NCBI RefSeq assembly: GCF_016107395.1
Contig: NZ_JAAIKO010000002.1
Location: 124,001-188,000 of the forward strand
From: Streptomyces fildesensis
GTDB taxonomy: Bacteria; Actinomycetota; Actinomycetes; Streptomycetales; Streptomycetaceae
Length of the DNA: 64,000 nucleotides
Direction of reading: 5' to 3'
A model generated the notes under the pieces. It ran no database searches, was not told the DNA's origin, and saw only the letters and a program-made list of their open reading frames with translations. Both the position numbers and the translations under genes were made by a program. Positions 1-8,456 of the stretch are shown piece after piece (positions within the stretch are counted from its first letter, which is position 1; each line of letters opens with the position of its first letter).

Positions 1-78
1 GGCGAGCGCGGCCGGCGCTGGGTCGAGGAGGCGTGGCGCTGGGATCTGCTGGCGGAACGTCTGAAGTCATTGCTGTAA
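1..78 (+). CDS. C-terminal end of a glycosyltransferase (partial)
   Basis: Only the last 25 codons are present, read in frame from base 1 to the TAA at 76-78. The tail is rich in Arg, Trp and Leu and resembles the C-terminus of a GT4-type glycosyltransferase. The gene next to this acyl-CoA ligase in S. coelicolor is, from memory, a glycosyltransferase. The family call therefore rests mainly on synteny and is tentative. The gene is convergent with the acyl-CoA ligase and ends in front of the hairpin at 95-129. Confidence 0.5.
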   Translation, partial: GERGRRWVEEAWRWDLLAERLKSLL

Positions 79-94
79 AGGGCACTTGACGCGC

Positions 95-132
95 AACGGC
101 TCCCCTGGAAGAGGTCCGGGGGAGCCGTTTTC
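95..132. terminator. Hairpin terminator between convergent genes
   Basis: A perfect 11-bp inverted repeat, AACGGCTCCCC (95-105) and GGGGAGCCGTT (119-129), has a 13-nt loop and is followed by TTT on the + strand. It lies between the stop codons of two convergent genes and can serve both. Confidence 0.8.
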
Positions 133-143
133 CGTGCGTGCGC

Positions 144-1940
144 TCAGTGCTGGTAGAGCGCCTCGATCTCGCCCGCGAAGTCCTTCATGACGACGTTGCG
201 CTTCAGTTTCAGCGACGGCGTCACATGGCCGGACTCCTCGGTGAACTGGTTCGGCAGGATCTGGAACTTGCGCACCGACTCGGCCTTGGAGACGGCCGCG
301 TTGCCCTGGTCCACCGCGTGCTGCACGGCGGCCAGCAGCTCCGGGTCCTCGGCCAGTTCGGCCACGCTGCGGCCGGCCTTGCCGTGCTGTTCCGCCCAGC
401 GGGGCAGGAACTCCTCGTCCAGGGTGACGAGGGCGGCGATGAACGGCTTGCCGTCACCGACGACCATGCACTCGGCGATCAGCGCGTCGGCCCGGATCCG
501 GTCCTCGATCACGGCGGGGGCGACGTTCTTGCCGCCGGCCGTGACGATGATCTCCTTCTTGCGGCCGGTGATGGACAGATAGCCGTCCTCGTCGACCGTG
601 CCCAGGTCACCGGTGTGGAACCAGCCGTCGGAGACCGCGTCGGCGGTGGCCGTCTGGTTGTTCCAGTAGCCGGAGAACAGGTGCTCGCCATGCAGCAGCA
701 CCTCGCCGTCGTCGGCGATCCGCACCGTCGAACCGGGCAGCGGCTGGCCGACCGTGCCGATCTTCGTACGGTCCCAGGGGTTGAACGCGGTGGCCGCACA
801 GGACTCGGTGAGGCCGTAGCCCTCCAGGACGGTGAAGCCGATGCCCCGGTAGAAGTGCCCGAGCCGCTCGCCCAGCGGCGCGCCGCCGGAGATGGCGTGC
901 GTGGCGCGGCCGCCGAGGACGGCGCGCAGCTTGCTGTAGACCAGCCGGTCGAAGACCTTGTGCTTGAACTTCAGGCCGACCGACGGGCCGCCGGCGGAGT
1001 CCAGCGCCCGGCTGTAGGTGATCGCGGTGTCCGCGGCCTTGTCGAAGATCTTGCCCTTGCCGTCGGCCTGCGCCTTGGCCCGCGCCGAGTTGTACACCTT
1101 CTCGAAGACCCGGGGCACGCCCAGGATCATCGTCGGCCGGAACGCGGCCAGTTCGTCGGTGAGGTGCTTGATGTCGCTGACGTGCCCGAGCTTGATCGGC
1201 GCCATCACGGCCGCCACCTCGACCAGCCGGCCGAAGACGTGCGCGAGCGGCAGGAACAGCAGCACCGAGGACTCGCCGGTCCTGAACAGCGGGGCGAGGC
1301 GTTCCACCACATTGCCGCACTCGGCGAAGAAGGCCCGGTGGCTCAGCACACAGCCCTTGGGGCGGCCGGTGGTCCCGGAGGTGTACACGATCGTGGCGGG
1401 GGAGTCCGCGACGGCGGTCGCTCCCCGCTCGTCCACCACCTTCTCGGAGATGTCGGCGCCGACGGACACCAGGTGTTCCACGGCACCGGCGTCGATCCGC
1501 CAGATGTGCTTGAGCTCGGGGAGCCGGTCGTGCACCGAGGCGACGGCGGCCTCGTGGGTACCGGACTCGACGATGCAGGCCACCGCGCCCGAGTCTCCGA
1601 GGATCCACTCGACCTGTTCGGCCGAGGACGTCTCGTACACGGGCACGGCGACCGCGCCGGCGCTCCAGATCGCGAAGTCGAAGAGCGTCCACTCGTACCG
1701 GGTGGGCGACATCAGGGCGACCCGGTCGCCAGGCTGCACGCCGGATGCGATCAGTCCCTTGGCGACGGCTCTGACCTCGGAGAAGAAGTCGGTGGCGGTG
1801 ACGTCCTGCCATTCGCCGCCCGCGTTCTTGCGGGCGATCACCGGAACAGCTGGGTGCTGAGCGGCGTTGCGGCGGATCAGATCCGTCAGGTTGCCGTCCG
1901 CGGGGACCTCGTAAAGGGCCGGAAGGCTGAACTCACGCAA
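144..1940 (-). CDS. Long-chain fatty acid--CoA ligase (AMP-forming)
   Basis: A 598-residue ANL-superfamily adenylating enzyme, expected to activate long-chain fatty acids to acyl-CoA through an acyl-AMP. The AMP-binding P-loop YTSGTTGRPKG is at residues 186-196. Further on are the adenylate-forming motif GYGLTES, the YxxTGD-type motif (GWFHTGDLG) and the C-terminal GRKKEIIVTAGGKNVAP segment. Length and motifs match the bacterial FadD15-like class. The start is TTG at 1938-1940, chosen for a GAGGAG ribosome-binding site about 8 nt upstream. It is divergent from the metallophosphoesterase, with about 200 bp of shared promoter region. Substrate chain length cannot be read from the sequence. Confidence 0.93.
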   Translation of the reverse strand: MREFSLPALYEVPADGNLTDLIRRNAAQHPAVPVIARKNAGGEWQDVTATDFFSEVRAVAKGLIASGVQPGDRVALMSPTRYEWTLFDFAIWSAGAVAVPVYETSSAEQVEWILGDSGAVACIVESGTHEAAVASVHDRLPELKHIWRIDAGAVEHLVSVGADISEKVVDERGATAVADSPATIVYTSGTTGRPKGCVLSHRAFFAECGNVVERLAPLFRTGESSVLLFLPLAHVFGRLVEVAAVMAPIKLGHVSDIKHLTDELAAFRPTMILGVPRVFEKVYNSARAKAQADGKGKIFDKAADTAITYSRALDSAGGPSVGLKFKHKVFDRLVYSKLRAVLGGRATHAISGGAPLGERLGHFYRGIGFTVLEGYGLTESCAATAFNPWDRTKIGTVGQPLPGSTVRIADDGEVLLHGEHLFSGYWNNQTATADAVSDGWFHTGDLGTVDEDGYLSITGRKKEIIVTAGGKNVAPAVIEDRIRADALIAECMVVGDGKPFIAALVTLDEEFLPRWAEQHGKAGRSVAELAEDPELLAAVQHAVDQGNAAVSKAESVRKFQILPNQFTEESGHVTPSLKLKRNVVMKDFAGEIEALYQH

Positions 1941-2143
1941 GGCTGGTGCTCCTCATCGGCGCGACGGCGCACCCGGAGGGATAGTTGGACGGCCTGGACG
2001 TTACCCACCGGTAAAGCTTTCGCGATAGGGGTGCAGTACAGATGTTTTATGCATCACATACCCAGGAGTGCGGCTGAACCGCTCCGCGAACAGTAGTCCA
2101 GAGCGCCGGTAACCCGCAGGTAACCGGCGATAGGCTGACGGCC

Positions 2144-2905
2144 ATGCGGGTCCATGTGGTGAGCGATGTGCACGGTGCGGCGGAGGCTCTGGCCAGGGCC
2201 GGAGACGGTGCGGACGCCTTGATCTGCCTCGGCGACCTCGTGCTCTTCCTGGACTACGCCGATCACTCACGGGGGATCTTCCCGGACCTCTTCGGCGCGG
2301 CGAACGCCTCGCGCATGGTCGCGCTGCGGACCGCCAAGCGCTTCGAGGAGGCCCGCGCCCTCGACCGCGAGCTGTGGGAGGGCATCGACCGGCGCGGCGC
2401 CATCGAGACCGCCGTACGGAAGCAGTACGCGGAACTCTTCGCGGCCTTTCCCGCGCCGACGTACGCCACCTACGGCAATGTCGACATTCCGGCGCTGTGG
2501 TCGGAGTACGCCACCGAGGGCACCACGGTCCTGGACGGCGGCACCGCCGAGATCGGCGGCCTGGTCTTCGGCTTCGTCGGCGGCGGACTGCGGACGGCGA
2601 TGCGCACCCCGTACGAGATCGACGAGGCCGAGTACGCCGGGAAGGTCGCGGCGCTCGGGCGGGTCGACGTGCTCTGCTCGCACATCCCGCCCGCCGTTCC
2701 CGAGCTCTGCTACGACACCGTCGCCCGCCGCTTCGAACGCGGCAGCGAGGCGCTGCTCGACGCGATCCGCACCACCCGCCCCAAGTACGCCCTCTTCGGC
2801 CATGTCCACCAGCCGCTGGTCCCGCGGATGCGGATCGGCAGGACCGAGTGCGTCAACGTCGGACACTTCAACGCCACCCGCAGGCCATGGGCCCTGGAGT
2901 GGTGA
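2144..2905 (+). CDS. Metallophosphoesterase family protein
   Basis: A 253-residue calcineurin-like phosphoesterase. Metal-ligand motifs seen in order are SDVHG near residue 7, a LGDLV (GDxx) motif near 32, the YGNVD (GNH/D) motif near 110, SHIPP near 180 and FGHVHQP (GHxH) near 220. Together they make a dinuclear metal site. The substrate is unknown; the family includes phosphodiesterases and protein phosphatases. The start is ATG with a TAGGCT box ending about 7 nt upstream, so the mRNA may have almost no leader. A GGTAACC direct repeat (2108-2114 and 2119-2125) precedes it. Confidence 0.88.
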   Translation: MRVHVVSDVHGAAEALARAGDGADALICLGDLVLFLDYADHSRGIFPDLFGAANASRMVALRTAKRFEEARALDRELWEGIDRRGAIETAVRKQYAELFAAFPAPTYATYGNVDIPALWSEYATEGTTVLDGGTAEIGGLVFGFVGGGLRTAMRTPYEIDEAEYAGKVAALGRVDVLCSHIPPAVPELCYDTVARRFERGSEALLDAIRTTRPKYALFGHVHQPLVPRMRIGRTECVNVGHFNATRRPWALEW

Positions 2906-2995
2906 GTGCCGGGGTGACAGTTGTTCGACCGGCAGGCGGTAGCCTGCACCAGCAGACCCAGACATACGGCGCGAAGTCCCGGAGGGGCCACAGCG

Positions 2996-3475
2996 ATGGC
3001 GGAACACACCAAGTCGAGCATCACCATCGAGGCGGCCCCGGCCGACGTCATGGGCGTCATCGCCGATTTCACCCGCTATCCCGAGTGGACCGGTGAGGTG
3101 AAGGAGGCGGAGATCCTCTCCGCCGACGCCGAGGGCCGCGCGGAGCGGGTCCGGCTGCTGCTGGACGCCGGGGCGATCAAGGACGACCACACGCTCGCCT
3201 ACCGCTGGGTCGGCGACAGCGAGGTCCACTGGTCGCTGGTCAAGTCCCAGATGCTCCGCACCCTGGACGGCTCGTACGCCGTCGCCCCGCTGGACGGCGG
3301 CGCGCGCACCGAGGTCACCTACCAGCTGACGGTCGACGTCAAGATCCCGATGCTCGGCATGATCAAGCGCAAGGCCGAGAAGGTCATCATCGACCGCGCA
3401 CTCGCCGGTCTGAAGAAGCGCGTCGAATCCGGTCCGCCCGCCGGCGCGCCCGACAGTCCGCCCGACAAGAGCTGA
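2996..3475 (+). CDS. SRPBCC (polyketide cyclase/START-like) family protein
   Basis: A 159-residue single-domain protein of the SRPBCC helix-grip fold. These proteins bind hydrophobic ligands in a deep cavity. The N-terminal strand (SSITIEAAPADVMGVIADF), the YPEWTGEV motif and the long C-terminal helix are typical. The ATG at 2996 is chosen because GGAGGGG lies 8 nt upstream; in-frame codons further upstream lack such a site. It sits 5 nt before the ArsA-like ATPase, so the two are probably co-transcribed. The ligand is unknown. A small hairpin (GCAGGC-ggta-GCCTGC, 2932-2947) precedes the gene. Confidence 0.85.
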   Translation: MAEHTKSSITIEAAPADVMGVIADFTRYPEWTGEVKEAEILSADAEGRAERVRLLLDAGAIKDDHTLAYRWVGDSEVHWSLVKSQMLRTLDGSYAVAPLDGGARTEVTYQLTVDVKIPMLGMIKRKAEKVIIDRALAGLKKRVESGPPAGAPDSPPDKS

Positions 3476-3480
3476 GCGCC

Positions 3481-4671
3481 GTGCGCACGGTCCTGGTCAC
3501 CGGCCCCGGCGGAGCCGGCCGCACCACGGCGGCCGCCGCCACGGCGGTGAGCGCGGCCCGGCAAGGTACCCGCACCCTGCTGCTGTCCACGGACCGTGGC
3601 ACGTCACTGGAGGCCGTACTCGACGGGGACCGGACCACCGTGCCCGGTCTGCGCGCCCACCGGATAGACACCCAGGCGACGTTCCGGGCCGACGCCCGCG
3701 ACGTCCAGTCCCGGCTCGGCTCCCTCCTGGACCTGCTCGGCGCCGAACCGCTGGACCCCGAGGAACTCACCGAACTCCCCGGCGCCGACTCGCTGGCCCT
3801 GCTGCGCGCGCTGCGCGAATCGGCCGACGGATCCGCCGGCTGGGACGTGGTTGTCGTCGACCTGCCGGCCACCCCCGCGGCGCTCGCCGCCCTCGCCCTC
3901 CCCGAGCAGCTGCGCCGCTACCTGCGGCGGCTCGTCCCCGTCCAGCGCCAGGCGGCCAGGGCGCTGCGCCCGGTGCTCGCCCAGCTCGCGGGCGTGCCGA
4001 TGCCGGCCCAGTGGGCGTACGAGGCCGCCGAGCGCGTCGACCGTGAACTCGCCGCCGCCCAGGCGGTGATCGAGGCCGCGGGCACGACCGTACGGCTGGT
4101 CGTCGAGCCCGGCGCGGCCGCGGCCGACGCGGTCAGGACCGCCCGTACCGGACTGGCGCTCTTCGGGCACCGGCTGGAGGCCGTGGTCGCCAACCGGCTG
4201 CTGCCCGACCACTCGCCCGACCCCTGGCTCGCCGACCTGTCCGGCGTCCAGCACAAGGAACTCGCCGCGCTGCGGGCCGAATTGGCCGGAACCGGTACGG
4301 CGGTCCATGAACTGCCGCACCTGGGACGGGAACCGCGCGGCACCGACGACCTCGGCGCGCTCGGCGCCGTACCGCCGGGTCCCGGGGCGGAGCCGGACGG
4401 GACGGACGGGCGCGCGGCCGATCCGTGGAGCGTGACCGACCAGCCCGGCGCCGAGGACCGTTTCCGCTGGCGGCTGCCGCTGCCCGGGGCCACCCGTGAG
4501 GGTCTCGGACTGGTCCGGCGGGGTGACGAACTCGTGGTCGACGCGGAAGGTTTCCGCCGGATCCTCCCGCTGCCCTCCGCCCTGCGGCGCTGCACCGTCG
4601 ACGGCGCGGCGCTGCGCGACGGAGCCCTGGAGGTCCGGTTCGCGCCGGATCCCGACCTCTGGCCGCGCTGA
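3481..4671 (+). CDS. ArsA-like ATPase with altered P-loop
   Basis: A 396-residue protein resembling the ArsA/Get3 branch of the SIMIBI P-loop NTPases. The N-terminal loop reads GPGGAGRTT (residues 8-16). Family members usually have GKGGVGKTT, so both the signature lysine and the nucleotide-binding lysine are replaced, by Pro and Arg. The switch-like segment VVVDLPATPAAL follows near residue 124. The C-terminal part (about 330-396) resembles the small all-beta domain found at the end of actinobacterial ArsA-like proteins. The start is GTG, 5 nt after the SRPBCC gene. A role in arsenite export is unlikely since no ArsB is nearby. Whether it still hydrolyses ATP is open. Confidence 0.82.
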   Translation: MRTVLVTGPGGAGRTTAAAATAVSAARQGTRTLLLSTDRGTSLEAVLDGDRTTVPGLRAHRIDTQATFRADARDVQSRLGSLLDLLGAEPLDPEELTELPGADSLALLRALRESADGSAGWDVVVVDLPATPAALAALALPEQLRRYLRRLVPVQRQAARALRPVLAQLAGVPMPAQWAYEAAERVDRELAAAQAVIEAAGTTVRLVVEPGAAAADAVRTARTGLALFGHRLEAVVANRLLPDHSPDPWLADLSGVQHKELAALRAELAGTGTAVHELPHLGREPRGTDDLGALGAVPPGPGAEPDGTDGRAADPWSVTDQPGAEDRFRWRLPLPGATREGLGLVRRGDELVVDAEGFRRILPLPSALRRCTVDGAALRDGALEVRFAPDPDLWPR

Positions 4672-4735
4672 ACGCAGTGCGTCCATTCGGGTACCTTCGG
4701 TAGAACAACCCCGGAGTGCCGCGAGGGAGACCGTC

Positions 4736-5167
4736 ATGAGCGAGACCACCGACCGGCCCGACGCCGACGCGTGGGCCAAGGCCAGCGCGGAGGACACCGC
4801 CGCCGAGAACGCCAGGCGGCGTGAGCAGGCAGGACAGGGCGTCGGCAGCGCCACGGAAGAGCTGCGACGGCTCGCCGAGGCCGTGACCGAGAAGCTCGCC
4901 GAATTCCGCAACCCGGCGGTGACACTCGCCGCACAGACGGTGATCTCGCAGGTCAAGTCGGTTGTCGAGCCCATCCGCGAGCGCAACCCCGAGGTCTTCG
5001 AGCATCTGTCCTCGGCCGGCGTCGAGCTGCTCGCCGCGTACCGCTCGGTCGTCGCGGGACACGAGACCCGGTGGACCGCCAAGGACACGGCCGCCGGACA
5101 CCGCGCTTCCGAGACACCGCCCGACTCATCCACCGGCTCAACCAGTGAGCACATCGACCTCGACTGA
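4736..5167 (+). CDS. DUF5304-type hypothetical protein
   Basis: A 143-residue hydrophilic protein with no signal peptide or membrane segment. The N-terminal third is acidic and Ala-rich. The middle, about residues 40-105, is amphipathic helix (EELRRLAEAVTEKLAEF and onward). The tail is Ser/Thr-rich and ends in acidic residues. It matches what I recall of the actinomycete DUF5304 family, whose function is unknown. The ATG at 4736 is preceded by GAGGGAGA about 7 nt upstream. It sits between the ArsA-like gene and glkA on the same strand, with a 55-bp gap to glkA. Confidence 0.75.
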   Translation: MSETTDRPDADAWAKASAEDTAAENARRREQAGQGVGSATEELRRLAEAVTEKLAEFRNPAVTLAAQTVISQVKSVVEPIRERNPEVFEHLSSAGVELLAAYRSVVAGHETRWTAKDTAAGHRASETPPDSSTGSTSEHIDLD

Positions 5168-5222
5168 CCTCCCCTCCGGTACGGTTGGCTGAAGCGGGGA
5201 TCGACCGAAAACTGAGGGACAC

Positions 5223-6164
5223 ATGGGACTCACCATCGGCGTCGACATCGGCGGCACAAAGATCGCGGCCGGCGTAGTCGATGAGGACGGCTCGATTCTT
5301 GAGACGTGCAAGGTGCCGACCCCGGCGACCCCCGAGGCAGTCGTGGACGCCATCGCGGACGCGGTGCGCACGGTCAGCACCGGCCATGAGGTCGACGCGG
5401 TCGGCATCGGCGCGGCCGGCTACGTGGACGACAAGCGTGCCACCGTGCTCTTCGCCCCGAACATCAACTGGCGGCACGAAGCGCTCAAGGACAAGGTCGA
5501 GCAGCGCGTCGGCCTCTCCGTCATCGTCGAGAACGACGCGAACGCGGCGGCGTGGGGCGAATACAAGTTCGGTGCGGGCCAGGGTCACGACGACGTCGTG
5601 TGCATCACCCTCGGCACCGGCCTCGGCGGCGGCATCATCATCGGCGGCAAGCTGCACCGCGGCCGGTTCGGTGTGGCGGGCGAGTTCGGCCACGTACGGA
5701 TGGTGCCGGACGGGCTGCTGTGCGGCTGCGGCAGCCAGGGTTGCTGGGAGCAGTACGCCTCCGGGCGCGCTCTCGTCCGCTACGCGAAGCAGCGTGCCGC
5801 GGCCACGCCGGAGAACGCGGAGCTGCTGCTCTCCCTCGGCGACGGCAACCCCGACACCATCGAGGGCAAGCACATCAGCGAGGCCGCGCGGGGCGGTGAC
5901 CCGGTGGCGATCGACTCGTTCCGTGAGCTGGCCCGCTGGGCGGGCGCGGGCCTGGCCGACCTGGCCTCGCTCTTCGACCCGTCGGCGTTCATCGTCGGCG
6001 GCGGGGTCTCGGACGAGGGCGAGCTGGTGCTCGACCCGATCCGCAAGTCCTTCCGCCGCTGGCTGGTGGGCGGCCAGTACCGGCCGCATGCCCAGGTGCT
6101 CGCCGCGCAGCTCGGCGGCAAGGCAGGACTGGTCGGCGCCGCCGACCTGGCCCGCCAGGGCTGA
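5223..6164 (+). CDS. glkA: Glucokinase (ROK family)
   Basis: A 313-residue ATP-dependent glucose kinase feeding glycolysis. The phosphate-binding DIGGT motif is at residues 8-12, the catalytic END is at 103-105 and the ROK signature runs from about 130 to 160. The zinc site is intact: H157 and the CGCGSQGCWE cluster with C167, C169 and C174. Length and sequence match S. coelicolor GlkA. In Streptomyces this protein is established as needed for glucose repression as well as for phosphorylation. The start is ATG after GAGGGA. It is followed after 5 nt by an EEP-family gene, which is probably co-transcribed. Confidence 0.96.
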   Translation: MGLTIGVDIGGTKIAAGVVDEDGSILETCKVPTPATPEAVVDAIADAVRTVSTGHEVDAVGIGAAGYVDDKRATVLFAPNINWRHEALKDKVEQRVGLSVIVENDANAAAWGEYKFGAGQGHDDVVCITLGTGLGGGIIIGGKLHRGRFGVAGEFGHVRMVPDGLLCGCGSQGCWEQYASGRALVRYAKQRAAATPENAELLLSLGDGNPDTIEGKHISEAARGGDPVAIDSFRELARWAGAGLADLASLFDPSAFIVGGGVSDEGELVLDPIRKSFRRWLVGGQYRPHAQVLAAQLGGKAGLVGAADLARQG

Positions 6165-6169
6165 CGACC

Positions 6170-6943
6170 GTGCTCGCGGACCTGCCGCCCTCGACCACCG
6201 AGCCGGGTGACTCGGCGGTGGTCCGCGTGCTCAGTTACAACATCCGCTCCATGCGGGACGACAGGGGGGCGCTCGCCCGGGTCATCCAGGCCTGCGCCCC
6301 CGACCTCGTCCTCCTGCAGGAAGCGCCGCGCTTCTTCCGCTGGCGCAAGGCCGCCGCCTGGCTCGCCCATGAGTGCAACATGGTCATCGTCACCGGTGGC
6401 GCCACCGCCGCGGGACCGATGATCCTCTCCTCGCTGCGCGCCCATGTCGAGCGCACCGAGGACATCCTGCTGCCGCGTACCCCCGGTCTGCACCAGCGTG
6501 GTTTCGCCACCGCCGTCGTACGGATCGGCGGCGCCCGGCTCTCCGTGCTCAGCTGCCATCTCAGCCTCAGCGCGGCGGAACGCGACGGACAGTCCGCGCT
6601 GCTGCTGGAACGGCTCGCGGAAATGGGCGAGCCGTATGCCGTGGCGGGCGGCGATCTCAACGATCATCCGGACGGCCGTGCGTTCGGCCGGCTGTCGGCG
6701 GAGCTCCAGGACGCCTGGGCCACCAAGCCGTGGGGCAGCGAGTTCACCTCGGTGCCGGACAACCCCTACCAACGCATCGACGCGATCTTCGCGACGCAGG
6801 GCGTCGAGGTGCTGGGGTGCGGGGTGCCGCAGGGCCTTCCCGGTGTCGATCCGGCGGACCTGCTGGCCGCCACCGACCACCTGCCGCTGCTGGCCGCGTT
6901 CCGTATCCCGGCCGCGGCCCCGTCGGTCATCCCCGGCGGCTGA
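6170..6943 (+). CDS. Endonuclease/exonuclease/phosphatase family protein
   Basis: A 257-residue EEP-fold metal-dependent phosphoesterase. Motifs in order are LSYNIR near residue 20, VLLQEAP near 45 (the metal-binding Glu), a LSCHLS strand near 127, GGDLNDHP near 162 and a C-terminal TDHLPLLA with the catalytic Asp-His pair. The set supports an active enzyme, but DNase, sphingomyelinase-like and lipid phosphatase activities cannot be told apart. No signal peptide is seen. The start is GTG, 5 nt after the glkA stop, with no strong ribosome-binding site, suggesting translational coupling. Confidence 0.87.
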   Translation: MLADLPPSTTEPGDSAVVRVLSYNIRSMRDDRGALARVIQACAPDLVLLQEAPRFFRWRKAAAWLAHECNMVIVTGGATAAGPMILSSLRAHVERTEDILLPRTPGLHQRGFATAVVRIGGARLSVLSCHLSLSAAERDGQSALLLERLAEMGEPYAVAGGDLNDHPDGRAFGRLSAELQDAWATKPWGSEFTSVPDNPYQRIDAIFATQGVEVLGCGVPQGLPGVDPADLLAATDHLPLLAAFRIPAAAPSVIPGG

Positions 6944-6964
6944 ACCGCGCGGGAAACGGCCTGG

Positions 6965-7537
6965 TCAGACGACCGCGCCGCCACCGGGCAGCTCGTCGTC
7001 GTCCTCGCCCGTGCGCAGCCGCGTGACGAGGGTGCAGAAGCCGCCGACGAAGCCGCCGACGCCCAGTGTCATGACCCACCAGGTGATCTCCTGCTGGAGC
7101 AGGATGAACACGATCAGCAGCAGCGGCCCGCCCAGGACCGCGAGCCAGGCGAACTTGGTCGTGACATCGGCCTGCGGAAGCGGCGGGGGCTCGGGCGGTA
7201 CGTAGTGGCCCTCGTCCTCGTCCTCATGGGCCGTGTAGTCGCGCGGGCCGTGGATCACCGGGTGGACGACGATGCTGCGGGTCGGCGGGCCGGACCCGGC
7301 GTCCGGGTCGCTGTCGCCGGCAGGGTCGTCGGGCCGGGCGGGCGAGAGGTTCTCGGCGTCGGGCCAGGAGGCGGTGCCCGGCTCGGGCTCGTCGTCGAAG
7401 CCCGCGACCAGCTCGGCCCAGGCGGCGTCCTCGTCCAGCGGCGCACGGGCCGCCCCGTCGGCGGGGTCCGCGACGGCCGGCTCGGGGGCGTCGGGAGCGG
7501 TCTCGTCGGGAACCTGGTCCTCCTCGCGCTCAGCCAC
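6965..7537 (-). CDS. Hypothetical membrane protein, acidic N-terminal region
   Basis: A 190-residue protein. About 120 residues of acidic, Pro/Ala-rich, probably disordered sequence are followed by two closely spaced hydrophobic helices (about residues 133-153 and 155-175). A short charged tail follows. Only the C-terminus is likely to be anchored in the membrane. I do not recognise a domain. It starts with GTG behind AGGAGG and overlaps the 3' end of the upstream hydrolase gene by 8 nt, so the two form one transcription unit. It is convergent with the EEP-family gene. Confidence 0.7.
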   Translation of the reverse strand: MAEREEDQVPDETAPDAPEPAVADPADGAARAPLDEDAAWAELVAGFDDEPEPGTASWPDAENLSPARPDDPAGDSDPDAGSGPPTRSIVVHPVIHGPRDYTAHEDEDEGHYVPPEPPPLPQADVTTKFAWLAVLGGPLLLIVFILLQQEITWWVMTLGVGGFVGGFCTLVTRLRTGEDDDELPGGGAVV

Positions 7538-8306
7538 TGGCCGTTACCTCCTTGTCCACCGCGGGCGCCAGGCGCCGGATGAATCCGTAGGACTCCTCGA
7601 AGATCTGTTCCGCGTCATGGTCCAGCGTCGCCACGTGGTAGCTCCGCTCCAGCACGATCTCGGTGACGTCGCTGGAGGAGACCTTGCTGAGGACGACCGC
7701 GGTGTTCGACGGGTGGACCACATGGTCCACCCGGCTGTGCAGCAGCAGCAACGGCTGCGTGACCTGCGGCAGCCCCGCTCTGACGAGTTTCCAGAAGCGG
7801 CTGAGGGAGTACACGGCGTGCAGCGGCGTCCGGTCGTAACCGACCTCCAGGCCGCCCTCCTTGGCGATGTCGCTGGTGATGCCCGGCACCGACGGCACCA
7901 GATGGCGCAGCACCGGAACCGCCTTGATCTGGTGGCTGTCGGCCTTGACCGAAGGATTCACCAGGACGATGCCGCTGATCGAGTGGCCGTGCAGCGCGGC
8001 GAGCCGCAGTGTCAGGGCGCCACCCATCGACATGCCGCAGACGAAGACCTGCGAGCAGCGGGCCGACAACTCGCGCAGCGCGCGGTCGACCTCGGCGTAC
8101 CAGTCCTGCCAGCCGGTCTGCTGCATGTCCTGCCAGCGGGTGCCGTGACCCGGCAGCAGCGGCACGGACACCGTCAGGCCGCGGGCCGCCAGATACTCGC
8201 CCCAGGGGCGCATGGACTGCGGTGTGCCGGTGAATCCGTGACAGAGCAGGACACCGGTCTCGCCACCGTCGTGGCTGTACGGCTCGGCTCCGGGCATGAG
8301 CGGCAC
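7530..8306 (-). CDS. Alpha/beta hydrolase (carboxylesterase/monoacylglycerol-lipase-like)
   Basis: A 258-residue alpha/beta hydrolase. The oxyanion-hole motif LCHGFTG is near residues 20-26. The nucleophile elbow is GMSMGG near 96-101, with the catalytic Ser in the middle. The acid is in HSRVDHVV and the catalytic His in the C-terminal SYHVATLD segment. The short form without signal peptide resembles Est30 and thermostable monoacylglycerol lipases. The start is GTG at 8306, 7 nt after AGGAG. It is divergent from the PlsC gene, whose acyl-lipid role may be related. Confidence 0.9.
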   Translation of the reverse strand: MPLMPGAEPYSHDGGETGVLLCHGFTGTPQSMRPWGEYLAARGLTVSVPLLPGHGTRWQDMQQTGWQDWYAEVDRALRELSARCSQVFVCGMSMGGALTLRLAALHGHSISGIVLVNPSVKADSHQIKAVPVLRHLVPSVPGITSDIAKEGGLEVGYDRTPLHAVYSLSRFWKLVRAGLPQVTQPLLLLHSRVDHVVHPSNTAVVLSKVSSSDVTEIVLERSYHVATLDHDAEQIFEESYGFIRRLAPAVDKEVTASG

Positions 8307-8456
8307 CGTGGGACTCCTGTTCGCCGCGGGGAGGGTGGCAGGAGTTCAGCGTACGCGGCCCGGATACCCCCCGGTAAGCCCCGTCGCGTGGACGCGGGGA
8401 GTGCCGGGGGCCGAACTGGCGTTAAGGTCTTTGCGTCAGCTACAGGAGGTCCTCGG

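Noticed and set aside
138-2096. A 652-codon open frame opposite the acyl-CoA ligase gene
   Set aside because: It is a GC-rich shadow frame. The - strand frame has clear adenylate-forming motifs and a ribosome-binding site, while the + frame has no recognisable protein sequence.
7272-8456. A long N-terminal extension in frame with the PlsC gene
   Set aside because: It runs antisense through two - strand genes. The PlsC family begins at the TTG (8457), which has a strong ribosome-binding site.
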